Assembly (NCBI GenBank): GCA_963844175.1
Contig: CAWJNE010000024.1
Location: forward strand, 97,602-161,601
DNA length: 64,000 nucleotides
Reading direction: 5' to 3'
Source: JALZMG01 sp963844175
Lineage (GTDB): Bacteria > Actinomycetota > Acidimicrobiia > Acidimicrobiales > Ilumatobacteraceae
Within the stretch, counting starts at the first letter, position 1. Each line of letters begins with the position of its first letter. Both the position numbers and the translations under genes were made by a program. Below, one piece after another: positions 63,700-64,000 of the stretch. A model generated the notes under the pieces. It saw only the letters and a list, made by a program, of their open reading frames with translations, did not search any database and was not told the DNA's origin.

Positions 63700-63718
63700 G
63701 CCGTCAGCTTCGCAGCCG

Positions 63719-63741
63719 AAGTGGACACCAGGTGACCACTT
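63719..63741. promoter_or_regulatory. Palindromic operator candidate between WYL and ABC genes
   Basis: Arms AAGTGGACACC and GGTGACCACTT (10 of 11 pair) around a central A, in the 62-bp divergent intergenic region. Confidence 0.5.
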
Positions 63742-63761
63742 CCGGCGCGGATGATGGCGAC

Positions 63762-64000
63762 ATGACCCATTCCACCTCCCACCACCGCCACGACCCGGCG
63801 ATCGAGGCGATCGGCGTCCGGCGGTCGTTCGGCGACGTCGTGGCCCTGGACGGTCTCGACCTCGTGGCGCCGGCCGGCGCCGTCACTGCCGTGCTCGGTC
63901 CGAACGGAGCCGGCAAGACGACGTTCGTCCGGGCGGTCGCCACCCTGCTGCGCCCGGACGGCGGTGAGCTGCGGGTGAACGGCATCGACGCCGTGGCCCG
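63762..64000 (+). CDS. ABC transporter ATP-binding protein (partial)
   Basis: Only the first 79 residues are in the window. Walker A is GPNGAGKTT at about 46-54, preceded by IGVRRSFGDVVALDGLDLVA. The sequence up to RPDGGELRVNGIDAV resembles DrrA-type daunorubicin/multidrug exporters. ATG 63762 lies 6 nt after GATGAT. Probably controlled by the divergent WYL regulator. Confidence 0.9.
   Translation, partial: MTHSTSHHRHDPAIEAIGVRRSFGDVVALDGLDLVAPAGAVTAVLGPNGAGKTTFVRAVATLLRPDGGELRVNGIDAVA

Overview
The window is a very GC-rich stretch of bacterial chromosome. Its gene content points to an actinobacterium, probably of the class Acidimicrobiia: a CofC/FbiD-type F420 gene, two DinB-like families tied to mycothiol biology, an ImuA'-ImuB-DnaE2 mutasome, a SigK/RskA pair, an actinobacterial sortase, and many apparently leaderless promoters (TANNNT, 6-7 nt, GTG/ATG). 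The class-level placement is inference. I found no rRNA, tRNA, CRISPR array, prophage or insertion sequence.

Layout. 1-7068: PhoH-like (cut by the left edge), HIT hydrolase, HU plus a lysine-rich H1-like protein, a TIGR03084 protein, PIG-L deacetylase, CofC, an uncharacterised protein, SelD and RNase HII. 7028-11948 (minus): one overlapping operon, cystathionine beta-synthase, cystathionine gamma-synthase/lyase, OtsA, OtsB. 12020-19506: a Gdt1-type cation exporter and, divergently, SWIM, DUF5691, MoxR ATPase, DUF5682 and VWA, related to E. coli yehLMPQ. 19632-26924: Mrp antiporter (A/B fused, C, D, E, F, G), then NhaA. 26940-35337: acyl-CoA dehydrogenase, a YcaO-like fragment, and two divergent giant ATPase regulators. 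35350-45962: Nfu-type protein, LexA-controlled imuA'-imuB, two secreted proteins, a 2-oxoglutarate oxygenase, Nudix, a TIGR03086 protein, and LexA-controlled dnaE2 carrying an in-frame palindromic element.

46027-56248: an MFS transporter fused to a cyclic-nucleotide-binding domain, then an overlapping operon of a class III cyclase/ATPase regulator, an acetoacetate-decarboxylase-like enzyme, a desaturase-like flavoprotein, an unknown protein and a polyprenyl synthase. This looks like a nucleotide-signal-controlled isoprenoid pathway and is one of the two best candidates for an undescribed system. The other lies convergent to it at 56258-59546 (minus): an adenylate-forming ligase, a MurD-like ligase and a monotopic sugar transferase. 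59595-62698 (minus): SigK, RskA, a DUF4397 surface protein and a sortase, with SigK-type promoter sites before sigK and before the DUF4397 gene. 62740-64000: a WYL regulator divergent from an ABC transporter ATPase (cut by the right edge), sharing a palindromic operator candidate.

Data quality. About twelve reading-frame breaks (selD, mrpA, the YcaO-like gene, one regulator, two secreted-protein genes, dnaE2, the 54434 gene) all shift the same way. Many are explained by one surplus G or C in a GGG or CCC run. I treat them as likely sequencing insertions and annotate the genes as whole but disrupted.
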